In this document: positions 1 through 11,576 of the stretch, piece after piece
Layout: each line of letters begins with the position of its first letter
How positions within the stretch are numbered: the stretch's first letter is position 1
Assembly (NCBI RefSeq): GCF_000346465.2
Contig: NC_034013.1
Location: 7,998,216-8,062,215 of the forward strand
DNA length: 64,000 bases
From: Prunus persica
Lineage: Eukaryota > Streptophyta > Magnoliopsida > Rosales > Rosaceae
Direction of reading: 5' to 3'
Made by a program: the position numbers and the translations under genes
The notes under the pieces: generated by a model
What the model saw: only the letters and a program-made list of their open reading frames with translations
The model's database searches: none
Told to the model about the DNA's origin: nothing

Positions 1-1169
1 ATCGTACTCGTCCCGAAGGTTGCATTGCTGAGCGGTATATAGCTGAAGAAGCGGTAGAGTGTTGTACTCAGCATTTATCTGATGTTAGTACAGTTAGAGT
101 GCCTTCAAGCCAAAAGATGGGACTTTTAAAGCCATTATCAGGTTGCACAGTGAGCGTAGTTGATCAGGACCTGTTGAATCAAGCACATCTATATGTCTTG
201 GAGAATACGGAGGAAGTCCTACCTTATATCGAGTACGTATGAGCTTTATTCTTTAAGTTTCCATTTTAAATTATTTCTTATGTTTATCTTCTATATTTAG
301 GACCGTAATGCTTGAATTTTTCGTGTCATGTAGGCAACATATGATTCACATCAAGACTGCTTATCCAAAATTTAGAAAGAGAACAAAGTGGCTGCAGGAT
401 AAGCACAATAGCACTTTCATTCAATGGCTACGCTTCAAGGTATATATTGTTGAATAACATATTTCTCTTTTAATTTTCTTCTTATTTATATGTTAGATTG
501 AATTAAGATATGATTAATTTGCAGGTTCAAAGTGAACTTGAGGAAGACAATCATGGCGTATCAGAAAATTTAAGGTGGCTAGCAGCTGGTCCAAACATGT
601 CAGTGCCATTATATAGGAGCTATCTTATTAAAGGTATTAAATTCAATATCGAGGCACAAGATGATGTGCGGACAACTCAAAATAGTGGAGTTTATTTACT
701 TGCACATACCATGCAAGTTGCTAGTGCCAAGGATAAAAACCCAATTCTCTCAAATATGGGTTTCTATGGTGTCATTCAAGAAATTTGGGACCTTGACTAC
801 CAAAAGTTTACAATCCCAGTCTTTAGGTGTGATTGGATAGATAGTTCTGGTCTTGTAGTCGACGAACTTGGATTTACCCTTGTAGATTTGAGTAAAATTG
901 GACATAGGAATGACCAATTTGTTTTGGCTTCTCAAGTCAAACAAATATTTTTTGTTGACGACCCGATGCATCGTGGTTGGTCGGTAGTGTTATCAATGCC
1001 TAATAGAGAATATAATGATGTTATTGGTGATGAAGTCTTAGGTGATGTGATAATTGAGTGTGAGCCATTTACTAGAGGGATGCCAAATGTTGACACATTT
1101 GATGAACTGGTAGGTGAGTTAGGCGGTCAAAATATTCGAGATGGGTGTGAAGATATATGGATTGAATGA
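1..1169 (+). CDS. TNP2-like CACTA transposase, C-terminal part (partial)
   Basis: Three exons are visible: up to 232, 334-439 and 525-1169, with a TGA stop at 1167-1169. The first uses a GTACGT donor that leaves two bases of a Glu codon; the acceptor TGTAG at 329-333 completes it, and the next intron is phase 0 (440-524). The first exon ends the DUF4218-type region (motif RTRPEGCIAERYIAEEAVE). The last exon carries the DUF4216-type region (GVYLLAHTMQVA, FYGVIQEIWDLDY, FRCDWID) usual in plant TNP2 proteins. The protein would be the nuclear transposase that acts on the CACTA ends. No stop or frameshift is seen in this part, so this copy could be functional if its missing 5' part is intact. Confidence 0.88.
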
Positions 1170-1259
1170 TGCTTATGTAATTGGCAGTGTATGACATTAA
1201 TTTTGTAATATATTGTAATGCGATTTCTTCACTTTCTACGTTCAAATAAAACACGACGT

Positions 1260-2728
1260 TATTGTGAATCAGTTATTCAGCATATTTACCGACGTCTTAA
1301 AGCAACGTAACAATGAAGAACCACGACGCTATTGTGAAGCAATTATTCAGGATATCACGTCGGTGAAGGATTAAGAACCGCCATGTAATTCAGAATAACA
1401 CGACTCCAATCCCATAATACCGACGTCTAAAAAACGAGATATATAATCTGAACGTTAAAAAATACGACGTCATCATACATTTTCCACGTCGTAAGTTCTT
1501 TTATAAACGAAGAGGAACGAAATGAATTCCGACGGAAGTTCATTATAACCGCCGTTTAATAACAATTAAACGACGTTATTTGTAATACGGCTCTCATCAT
1601 AATCTACGCCGTCTATATGTTCTGTAATACGGCTCTCATTTATTTGGAACCGACGTTGTTTAGAAGTTCAATGTCGTCTATATTATTAAGTGCGTCGTGA
1701 GTAATGAATACATATAAATACAACGTCGACTATATAAATGTATACGTCGTAAATAATGACACTGACAACTATTTCCACGTCATCTTTTTTAGAAAAATCG
1801 AAGTGGAAAATTTATTTCACGACGGTTTTTTGTAAATAAGAGACTAGTAGATTTCAATAACGTCGTCTTCTCATGTATTTAAAGACGTCATATTTTTTCT
1901 TGTCGGGTAAATTATATTTAACGGCGTAGTATTTTAGTTGTCGTCGTTGTATGTATATCTTGCGGCCTTGTTCTTTTAATATGTGTCATATTTTTCCTTT
2001 TTAACGACGGTGATTTTTTTGAGTTGGTCGTCTATTCTCATCTTCGACTATTTTCTAGAACTTTAGCAGACTAAACACGTCTGTTTTTATTTTTTTCCGA
2101 CGTTGTTTTATTTAACAACGTCTAATATTTATCGTCGTTGTTTGTTTCTGAAAATAGGACGTATAAATTTTGTAATACGACTCTCATATATTTGTTACCG
2201 ACGTTGTTTATTTTTCAACGTCTACTCTATTAACATATACGTCGTAAATAATGACACTGACAACTATTTCCACGTCATCTTTTATCGAAAAATCGAAGTG
2301 GAAAATTAATTTTACGACGGTTGTTTTTATATATGCGACGTAGTAGGTATAAATAACGTCGTCTTCTAATGTATTTAAAGACGTCATATTTTTTATTGTC
2401 GTGAAAATTATATTTAACGTCGTCGTATTTGTATTTTCGTCGTTGTATGTCTATCTTGCGGCCTTGTTCTGTGTCATATTTTTCCTTTTTAACGACGGTT
2501 TTTTTAGAGAGTTGGTCGTCTATTATCATCCTCGATTGCTTTTTTTAGATCTTTTTGCAGTACAAAGACGTCGTTTTGTATTTGTTGATGACGTTGTATA
2601 TTTTAACAACGACGGTTATTTAGCGTCGTGGTTTATGAGGGAAAAGATGACGGTGGATTCCACGACCATTGAAAAACCCAATACACGACGGTGATTTACC
2701 GTCGTCTTTTTGCTTTTTTGTAGTAGTG
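1260..2728 (+). repeat. Subterminal CGACG/CGTCG motif array of element A
   Basis: The 1.5 kb between the transposase stop and the 3' end holds dozens of CGACG or CGTCG pentamers, often as ACCGTCG, ACGTCG or ACGACGT, in AT-rich spacers. Such arrays are where transposase accessory proteins bind in En/Spm elements. Short open frames here are artefacts of the repeats. The last 45 bases contain a small palindrome (CGACGG, spacer, CCGTCG) also found at both ends of element B. Confidence 0.85.
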
Positions 2729-2795
2729 CGTTTTTGTCTTTGTTATTCTGGGCTCCGTAGCGTTGGGCTGGGTGTGCAAGATTTTGGCCTAAACA
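2729..2795 (-). repeat. Start of the 3' LTR (truncated by CACTA A)
   Basis: These 67 bases align to 15833-15899 with five differences, all transitions. In element orientation the LTR starts TGTTTAGGCC. Just outside is a purine-rich stretch (AAGAAGG in element sense, at about 2798-2806) that could serve as polypurine tract. The rest of this LTR should continue left of the window beyond element A. Confidence 0.85.
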
Positions 2796-3176
2796 ATGCC
2801 TTCTTGAATATGAACTGTTTGGAAACAGTTACTCGATTTTCAACGGTTCAGATTGAATCAATTGGCCATTAATGTTGCGCCCCACTTTCTTCCGTTTCTG
2901 CTAACCCACGTCTGCCACGTTTGTCTGTTGAGCTACAGTTCGTGGGGAACTGGGTAATTAATAGCTAGTTACCAGCTAGCTATCAATAGATGACGCTTTG
3001 CCTTCTTCCTCCCACGTTTTTGAGCTTTTTAAAAGAAATTCAAACTTACAGTTCCTGTTTATTCGAAAAACCTAGCCTTTCAGACCTTGTCCTTTCCAGT
3101 GTTCTCCTAAGTTTCTACCCTTTCTCTTTGTTCAGACCTTAATCCTTCCTTTGTCTCGACTCGTAATCCCTAAAAA

Positions 3177-6100
3177 ATGTCTTCTTCAAAAACTCGTGCC
3201 CAGGGTTCGTCTTTTTCAATTCCTCCTGATTACATCACTAGGGCTGGTGTTCATAAACACGCCATTGAGGTTCGGAGCAAGCTTCACCATTTTGCCCAAA
3301 AGAATCTGGACGAGAATGTCCTTCACCTTTTTGAAAACACCTTGGTGTTAGGCCCTCATTGGTTTGGTCTTGTCCCTGCTAAAATGGAAGGACTGCTCAA
3401 AGATGATGCTGAAGCTCCTTTATGCTTTGAGAGTTCCTCTGCCCTGGCTTCTCATTCTTGGGTCAGCAAGAATTTGAGCAGTTCGTTCCCATCCAGTGAG
3501 GTGAGGAACAGTCCAGTCAAATGGGCAAACTGGATTGACAGACTTCTCCTGCGGTATGGAGCTCATTGGAAACGGGCTGGTATCTATGACGCCATTCTTC
3601 TGTCCAAGCAGTCCATTAATAAAGATGAGAATCTACTTGTTGCTGCTCTGTGTTTCTGGAATTCTGCCAGCAACACATTTTGATTTTCGTGTGGGTCCCA
3701 TGGCTCCAACTCTATTGGACATGGCTCAAATCTTTGGGTTCAGGCCCCATGGAAGACCTGTAGATGTAGCGGGTGACTACCACAGAAGGAGGAACCAGGA
3801 GAAATTGGCCAAACCTTTCACCATCCCCCCAGCTTTAATAAACCAGAACTGCTCATTTTCCAATTACTTGAGAAAGTTCAGTGCTGAGAAGGACAGGGAT
3901 CAGCAGCATATGTTATTCCTTCTGTATTGGCTGAACAGTTCATCTTCCCCAACCGTTCCTCGGCAGTTCTGCTTGAGTACAAACACCTGGCAGAAGCCCT
4001 TCACAATCACACTGATGTAAGGCTTGGGCCTATAGTTTTGGCTCACCTTTTCAAGAACCTGCATACTGCAACGCTGGAGAATCCTCTAAATCTGTTTGCT
4101 CCTGGTGCATTCTGGATGATCTAGATCTGGTTGTAGGTTTAATTCCCATAATTGAGGTTTCCAGACATAGTTTTGCCTAAAGATTAGGTTCTGGCTCTTC
4201 CTCTAATGTCTGCAGAAGTGCCCAAGCGCTCCATTGAAGAGTACCTGATATTTTTCAGGCACTGTACCAAGAGGTCTACATCTCAGTGGCAGGTGGTGAT
4301 TAGAAAGACCTATCCTTGGTTCCAGCATGGATACCGACTGTTTGAGAAGGAGCCAGAAGAGGAATCTGCCAGAACTGACCTTAGGAAGAAGTTCCTGAGT
4401 GTCACTATGCCAAGAGATCTGCCCCATGGAGATGGGAAGCTTCCAAATTATCATTTGGGCGCAGAAGTCTATCATCCCAACTTCTGTGCAAGACAACTTG
4501 GCTGCCCCCAGCTTATTCCACTTAAATCATACAGAAGCTGCAATCGGGCCACTTCCTGGAGAGATGCAGATAATCTGGAAGTGCACAAGGATGCTAGATG
4601 TGCAGTAAATAAGATCAACAACAGCGCATATGCCCTCTATCCAGCCTAGGAACCGAACTCCTGCAGTTCTGCCAATTTTGACGCTTGGTGGAAGGCTATG
4701 TTTCATGGATTGCCTGCCTCGATTACTGCACTTAAGGTGCTTTTTGATGGCTGGGACTCCTGGACCATTTATGCAGAGGCGGAGGCTAAGGGTGTTATGG
4801 TGCAGACCATCAAAGACATCAACTCTCAAGTTATAGAAGGTAGATTCTTGATTCTGTATTTGCTTTATTCATTCTGCCCCTGGTGATGATGTCTAATAAT
4901 CTTGTTCTGTCTATATCAGACCCTTCCTTGACAAAGAACATAGGTGGACAGTCTATCCAGGCTGGATAGGTGATTGGTAAGTTCTTTATCATTCCTATTT
5001 CTTCTATTATTTTCTTGCTGGATCGACTTCAGACTGGCTTTATTTTGTGCAGTCACTTCTGTTTTCTCAGCTGGAGACTTGGAGCTTCCCTCTGGAGATG
5101 AAGAGGATGAGGCTTAGACAGAACAAGCAGCTATGGAAGCCACTCCTTTTGGCAGAAGGAATAAGAGGAAGGAGACTGCTCCAGTTCATGGTAGTCCTGC
5201 TTAGCCTGCGTCCTTAGGTAATTTTTGGATGTTTGAGCCTTTTTATGTTCTGATATCTTCATTTGATTTAGCCCTTGTTCTAACAATTTATTTCCTATTT
5301 ATTGCAGCTGAAAGTCCTTCTCCTCCTCTCACTAAGTCAAGAAGACTTAGAAAGAGGACTATGGTGGAGTACGTGACCCTAGAAGGACTTGCAGCAGTTC
5401 CCACAACTACTTCTGGCATGGATGAAGAACTGAGGGAGGCTTTCGAGGCGGTGGAGCAGGAAAAAGAGCTAGAAGAAAAAGACGAAGGAGCTCATGAGAA
5501 GATGAAAGAGATGGCAGAGGAGGTGAGTTTTTGTTTTTTGGCCGTACCAGCAATTTCTGTCTTTTTATTTCTTATGTTTTTGATTTCTGCCTATTTGTAG
5601 GAGGAAATCCCTGTTGAAGTGATTGCAGAGAGCATCGCCTTTGCGCATAAACAACAAGAGACCCCAAGGGCAGAATTGACTAGCTCGGAGTTGGCCCTCT
5701 TCGAAGATGCAGATGCAAAACACTCCACTGCCTTTCCAGTGTTTGAGGAGCAGGCAGAGCAATCTGTGTCAGAGCCTGTGGAACAGACAGAACAACTGGT
5801 TGCAGTCCCAGAAACTGAAGTGAAAGTGGCTGCTGCTGTTCTTGATCTTATGGTGATTTTTATTTGAACTTTGTCCAACTGTCTCCTGCAGTTCTGTTCT
5901 GTTTTTTTGCTTCTTTAACTATTAGTCTTTTCAGGTAGAAGTGCCTAGAACTGTTGGGGTTTTGGCAATTATGACTAGTCCTGTGAAGCCTTCAATTGTT
6001 GCTGTAAGTACTTACTCATTCTGGATTTTCCCTTAGTTTCCAAAATTTTGCATATAACTAACTTGAGCTCTCCTTGCAGATGCCCATCCATTCCTTTCCA

Positions 6101-6798
6101 GGTTCATCTGCCACTGCTTCCTTTGCTGATCCGGAGCTGGCAGAATTTGAAGCCATGGACCTAGATGCCCAGTTGGACAAACTGGAGAAGCTCAGCTCTA
6201 CTCTTGGCAAGGCAAAATCCAAGGTGGTGGAGGAAGCCATAAAGAGGCTGAAAATCTGGCAATCTACTGAGCTGGAATTGGACGAGAACATGGAGGTTGT
6301 TGATCAATTGATGAAGGATCTGGACCTCTTACATAGACAGAATATGGCCCCTAGCCCATACTTGAGATGAGCCTTGGTTGGGCAAGAGATGTGCTCAACC
6401 TTCACGATCGCTATAAGGATTTCAAGCCTACCTTCAAAACCTCTGAGTTCTGCAAAGCCACTCATGAAGCTAACTTGGCTGATTATGCAAAACAGAATGC
6501 ATAATTAGACCAGATGGTTGCAGGGTATAAAGAAGCCAAAGCCACTGCAAATAGGCTGGAGAAGCAGATTGAAGAGCTTCAAAAGCAGCTGGCAGAATGC
6601 AGGGAGGTGCAGAGCAGGCTTGGGGCTGGACTGAGTTCCAAGACCAAGGCCACCTTTTTTGTGCAGAACATGGTTTCAGCTTCCAGGCCAGGCTTGGAGA
6701 TTGCAGAGGCTTCAATCCATCAGGGGGTGCTGCTCCAGAAGGAACTTTCTATCAAGAAGGCCAGTTTGCAAGAAATCCTTAGGAAATTAGGGTTTTAA
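3177..6798 (+). pseudogene. Antisense plant-mobile-domain (aminotransferase-like) gene, degenerate
   Basis: ATG at 3177 opens a frame ending at 3683. It continues in another frame from about 3676 (FDFRVGPMAPTLLDMAQIFG, the plant mobile domain signature) and shifts back near 3934. It then meets stops at about 4120 and 4132, both fitting CAG to TAG changes. Further blocks follow at 4206-4845 (YHPNFCARQLGCPQLIP, then DAWWKAMFHGLPAS), 5305-5524, 5602-5850, 6081-6370 and 6514-6798, several bounded by GT..AG. The C-terminal blocks are acidic and coiled-coil-like (RLEKQIEELQKQLAE). Plant mobile domain proteins are found both in transposons and as host silencing factors. Here the gene lies inside a retrotransposon, opposite to gag-pol and convergent with it. 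It looks non-functional; exon limits are approximate. Confidence 0.75.
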
Positions 6799-6992
6799 AT
6801 TTAAATTATGAAAATGTAATAACTTTAGTCATGGAAAATGACTAATATTTAATAAAAGTTTATTTATTTGCTGCAATTTTTGGACTTTCAATTTATCTTG
6901 ATGAAATAAAATTGAAGTAGAAAAACAAAAAAAGTAAACTTTAACAAATCAGAAGAAAAATAAATTATGAACAGAACTTTAAGCAAACTGTT

Positions 6993-8276
6993 TTAGTCTT
7001 GTTCCTTCTCTATCCCAGGATCTGTTTGTGCAGCCTGTGAGTCCCACATGGTTGGATAAAATTTCTTCAACCATTTGCCTTTAATTGGTGCAGCATGAAC
7101 ATCTCCATCTCGATCCTGCAATCTGTATGCCCCCATTCCAAGGATTTGCTTAATTATGAAAGGACCTTTCCATGTAGGTGACCACTTTCCATAACCAGCT
7201 ATGTGTGTTCCAAGGGGCAAAACTGCTTTCCAAACTATTTCTCCCTCTTCAAAACTCTTGTTTTTAACTCTCATGTTGTAGGCCCTTGATACAGCCTATT
7301 TTCCTACTAAGAGTGTATCAATCCTGCTTGTATCCAATCCTTCCAGTTTTAGCAGCATGGCTTGAGAGTAGTCTTATACAACTAGATTGTGTTGATGAGC
7401 AATTCTGAGAGACTGGACTGCTATCTCCATTGGCAGAATTACATCATGACCATAGGTTAGAGCATAAGGGGTCAGGCCAGTTGCCTCTATTTTTGAAGTT
7501 CTATATGCCCACAGAGTCTTTGACAACTTCTCATGCCATTGCTTTGGGTTTTTCTCAAGCATTTTCTTGATAATGTTGATGATCACCTTGTTACTTGATT
7601 CTACCTATCCATTAGCTTGAGCATAGTAGGGAGTGGACTGGAATAGCTTAAATTTGAATGCTTCTGCCATATCTAGCATTTCTCCAGACATGAAAGAAGA
7701 TGCTCTGTCGGCTGTGATTGATTCTGGAATGCCAAACCTTCATAGAATCTGTTCTTCTATGAAAGTGATGATCTCTTGAGATGTTGTGGACTTAACAGGT
7801 TTGGCTTCCACCCATTTGGTGAAATAGTTTGTAGCTACAATGGTAAAACAGTGTTGTTTGCTACTAGCTGGATAAATCTTACTAATGAGATCCATTGCCC
7901 ATTCTCTGAAAGGCCATGGCTTTACCACTGGATTCATGGGAATTGAAGGAGTCTGCTGGATTGGGTGGTGCCTTTGACAAGCCTCACATCCCTTGGAATA
8001 GTCAATGCAATCCTTCATCATAGTTGGCTAGAAGTTGCCATATCTCCTAATTAACAAGCACATTTTTCTTCCCCCTTGGTGGGCTCCACAGATTCCCTCA
8101 TGAGTCTTTCCCATGACTTCCATGTATTCTTTCTTTCCAAGGCACCTTAGAAGTACCTCATCCTTGCTTTTTCGGCCCAAATCTCCATTTCACATAAGGT
8201 AGTTTAAAGCCATGATTCTGACTCTTTTCTCAGAAGGCAAGGTTGGATACTGCAAGTAACCCATGATAGGATTTCT
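6993..8276 (-). pseudogene. Tat gypsy integrase, decayed
   Basis: Three blocks in order on the minus strand. 8021-7740 has a zinc-binding tail (CEACQRHHPI) and the start of the catalytic core (FREWAMDLISKIYP, then YFTKWVEAKPV). 7586-7374 has WAYRTSKIEATGLTPYALTYG, typical of the end of gypsy integrase cores. 7274-6993 is a C-terminal domain (WSPTWKGPFIIKQILGMGAY). Several stops separate them, for example near 7605 and 8030. Integrase would insert the cDNA copy in the nucleus; this copy cannot. Confidence 0.85.
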
Positions 8277-8954
8277 CTAATCATCTTGAGTGATTATGGC
8301 AGAATTAACATCTATCTCCATTCCTCTGGTCAGAATAGATGGTAGACTTTTCTTTCCTACCTTGATGATTCTTTGCACACAGTCTTTAGGCATTTGTATA
8401 CCTGCTGCTATTTGAGCCAATTCATTGATTGCAAAATTTTCTTCTCTTGGGATATGTTCCCAAGTAGTTTCTCTGAATTCTGTCAGCAGGTTTCTAGCTG
8501 CAACTAAATAAACAGTTAAAGAAGGACTCAGACACTTGTATTCTCCAGCAATATGTTTCAACACAAGCATAGAATCCCCCAGGATTTCCACAAATTGGAT
8601 CCCTAATTCCACCAGTATTTATAGGCCAATGATTAAAGCTTCATATTCAGCCCTCTTGTTGGTGCACTGGAAAGAATAACAATGTCTGATCCCTAGTGGT
8701 TCCTCTAAAACAATCCCTGTTCTGGAAGCTACATCAGTCTTTGATCCATCAAAGTACAGTTTCCAAGGTATAAGGTGAACTGAATAGATGAGATTGTTAA
8801 GGCAAGTATGAACTCTAGTCACCAGATCTGCATTTGCTATGTCCAAAGAGTCCATATTTTCAATCTCTTCTCCTAGGTGATCTGCTAGGAAATCTGCTAC
8901 AGCTTGTCCTTTGACAGCTTTCTGAGGAACATATCTGAAAGCAAATTCTGTCAA
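8277..8954 (-). pseudogene. Second (archaeal-type) RNase H domain
   Basis: Two open blocks, 8954-8619 and 8612-8277, are joined across one stop. Visible motifs are LYFDGSKTDVASRTGIVL (first catalytic Asp), NKRAEYEALIIGL (Glu) and EILGDSMLVLKHIAGEYKC (Asp), in the order of a type I RNase H. It comes after a first RNase H and before integrase, the arrangement described for Tat retrotransposons. Confidence 0.78.
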
Positions 8955-10123
8955 AGCCAGAGTCCATTTTCCAATTCTGCTATCAACATTGGCCTCGTTA
9001 GCATGTATTTGATTAGGTCTGTCTTGGCAATGATGTAGATGGTGAAAGGTAGCATATAATGTATGAGTTTCACAGCAGTGAAGTATAAGGCTGGAAAAAA
9101 CTTTTCAATTTGTAGAATATTTCCTTTCTACTTCTGTCAGAGTTCTGCTCAGATAGTAGACTGCTTGTTCCTTCCCTTCCTTATTATCTTGAACCAACAA
9201 ACTTCCAATGGACACTTCTGATGCAGAAACATAGAGTTTGAGTGGTCTTCCTCTCTTTGGTAGGGACAGAACTGGTGGATTTGAGAGGTAATGCTTGATT
9301 TCCTCAAAAGCTTGTTGGTGTTATTCTTCCCATTTGAACATCTGTTCCTGTTTCAATCTTAACAAGGAGGAAAAATGCTAGATCTTTCCTGCAGAATTGG
9401 ATATGAATCTCCTTAGAAAGTTAATTTTTCCTAGGAGACTCTGTAGTTCTTTCTTGTTCCGAGGTGGTAGAGCTTCTATGATGGATTTTGCTTTGTTTTT
9501 TGTCAATCTCTATCCCCCTCTGGTGGACCAAGAAACCTAAGAAGTTCCCTGCTTGAACTCCAAAAACACATTTCTTGGGGTTCATTTTCAATTTATGTTG
9601 TCTCATCCTTATGAATGCCTTTCTCTGATTTGATACATGATCTCCTTCTTCTGGGGATTTAATCACCACGTCATCTATATACACTTTCAGAGAATGCCCT
9701 ATCATATCATGGAAAACAGAATTCATTGCTCTTTAATAAGTAGCTCCTGCATTTCTTAAGCCAAAAGGCATTAGGATACTCAAAAGCACCTATATGCCCT
9801 GGGCACATGAAAGCTGTCTTGTGGATGTCTTCTTCTGCCACTATAATCTGATTGTAACCTGCATTGCCATCCATAAAAGATAGCATTTGGGTATGAGTAG
9901 CTCCATCTACTAGCATATCTGCCATTAGCATAGGATATTCATCCTTGGGAGATGCTTCATTTAGATTCCTGTAGTCCACACAGATTCTAACTGCCCCTGT
10001 TTTTCTTTTTAGGACCGGCACAATATTAGCTAGCCAATCAGCATAAATGGCTAGTCTGATGAATCCTGCTTTGAGCAATCTTTCTATTTCTTTCTTGACC
10101 TTCGGTTCTGTGTTCATAGACAT
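8955..10123 (-). pseudogene. Tat gypsy reverse transcriptase and first RNase H
   Basis: The block 10123-9707 carries KTGAVRICVDYRNLNEASPKD and the FMDGNAGYNQI palm motif. A frameshift near 9730 leads to 9726-9421 with KVYIDDVVIKS, the YIDD active-site box. The RNase H region continues to about 8990 with stops. This enzyme copies element RNA to DNA in the cytoplasmic particle; the breaks make it inactive. Confidence 0.88.
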
Positions 10124-10570
10124 CCTTCTTCTGGCTTGTTTGACTGGAATGTAGCCCTCTTTGATTGGTAGCTTGTGCTCTACCAGTTTTTGTCCAGTCT
10201 AGGCATCTCATGATAATGCCAAGCAAAACAATCTCTAAAATCATGCAAAAGTGCAATGATTTCACCCCTGGGTGGTTCTTTCAATAGTGCACGAATGAAA
10301 GTCGGTCTTGGATCTTCTTCTGTTCCTAAGTTTATTTTTTGTAATGGATCCTCCACTTCTGGTGAAGAATCATCCAGTGCAGCCTGTACAAAATCTAGTA
10401 CTTCCTCCTGTAAACTCTCTTCTTCTTGTTCTTTCGTGCTTTCATGAGTGAATTCTGCAATATTTATGGATGGATTCTGCATAAAAAGCTTCCTTTATTC
10501 CCAATATATCAACAATCTTTTTGTAATGGATCGGATTGTTGCAGCTCGATCGTTTTTCTGTTGATTGGGA

Positions 10571-11239
10571 CTAAACATCAGAGTTCTGGAGGTTTAGAAC
10601 AAAAGGTCTATTCCAGTCTTCTAGAGAGCTGGCTAAACCATCTTCAATGAGTCTCTTGGCCGTGACACCATGGGGGCAGCCGTTCTGGTTGATTCCAAGG
10701 AAAATGAAAGGTCCAAGGTCATCATGATAATACCTTGCCTCAAAACACATGGCAGAAGGCAGAAATGGCCGTGGATCGGCCTTTACTATCTCTATAAAAC
10801 CTTCTTCATTCCAAAGGGCTAATTGTTGATGTAGAGTGGACGGAACACATAAACTTTGGTGAATCCAATCCTTGCCAAGCAATGGATTGTAAGTGGTAGA
10901 AGTGGTGTCTACCACAAAGAATGCAATCTTCAGTTCTTTGGTTCCAACTATGACATCCACATCTAGGATTCCATGAGTTTTAGTGATGCCTCCAGCAAAG
11001 TGGGTGACAGTTAAGCGTGTTGGGATTAAATCCTTCTATGTTCTGCCCATCTTGCTCAACAATCTGTGAGGTAGAAGATTAATGGTTGCACCTTCATCTA
11101 TCATGACTTTGGGAATAGGAACACCCTCAAAGTTTGCTGTTATGTACAGAGGTATGAGGTAATTAGCCATCTCCTTGGTCGATTTGGAGAAACAAAGCTG
11201 CTCTGCAGCCATTTTCATGGCAGTTCTGCCTGTCTTCAA
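10571..11239 (-). pseudogene. Retrotransposon aspartic protease region
   Basis: The frame 11239-11036 has VPIPKVMIDEGATINLLP. The loop reads Asp-Glu-Gly-Ala where active retroviral-type proteases have Asp-(Ser/Thr/Gly)-Gly-Ala, so a residue beside the catalytic Asp is changed. The next frame, 10960-10571, holds the rest of the domain (NPLLGKDWIHQ). It sits between gag and reverse transcriptase as expected. Confidence 0.75.
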
Positions 11240-11576
11240 TAGGTGTTTGTTGTTCTGGTGCTTCCTCTACCTCTGCCAACCTGTACTCAAAGCTTTCCTG
11301 AGAAAACATGTCTCCTTCCAGAGTGTTTTCTTGTCCTTTTGCTGCCTTGAATTTCTCTGGCAAGATGAACACCATGTTGATACCTAGATCACTCTACAAA
11401 AGGCTTTCTAATTCTGCACCGAAAGCTTCAGTTTCTTCATCTAGCTCTCCGTCATACTCCATCTATTCTTCCCCATATTCTTCTGTCCAGTCTTCCTGTT
11501 CGAGGAGCCTAGTCTGGTCATCTGTAGAAGGCTCGTAGTCCAACTGCTCATCTTTATACTCTTCAGTCCAGTCTTC

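Larger units (their letters stand above)
1..2728 (+). mobile_element. CACTA (En/Spm) transposon, element A, 3' portion
   Basis: The right end reads GTAGTAGTG at 2720-2728, the reverse complement of the CACTACTAC that opens the complete element at 39799. It is followed by CGT, the likely right copy of a 3-bp target duplication. The left part, with most of the transposase, lies outside the window. Bases 1-1169 match the reverse complement of 41411-42579 in element B without net length change, and the two 219-residue open frames differ at only three residues. The segment from 1170 to 2728 is about 53 bp shorter than its counterpart in B. The base after the end continues an LTR also present at 15834-15899, so A is inserted in a gypsy LTR. 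Confidence 0.93.

Noticed and set aside
2103..2872. Short open frames in the CACTA ends
   Set aside because: They follow the repeated CGACG motif and AT-rich spacers, occur on both strands and show no coding bias.
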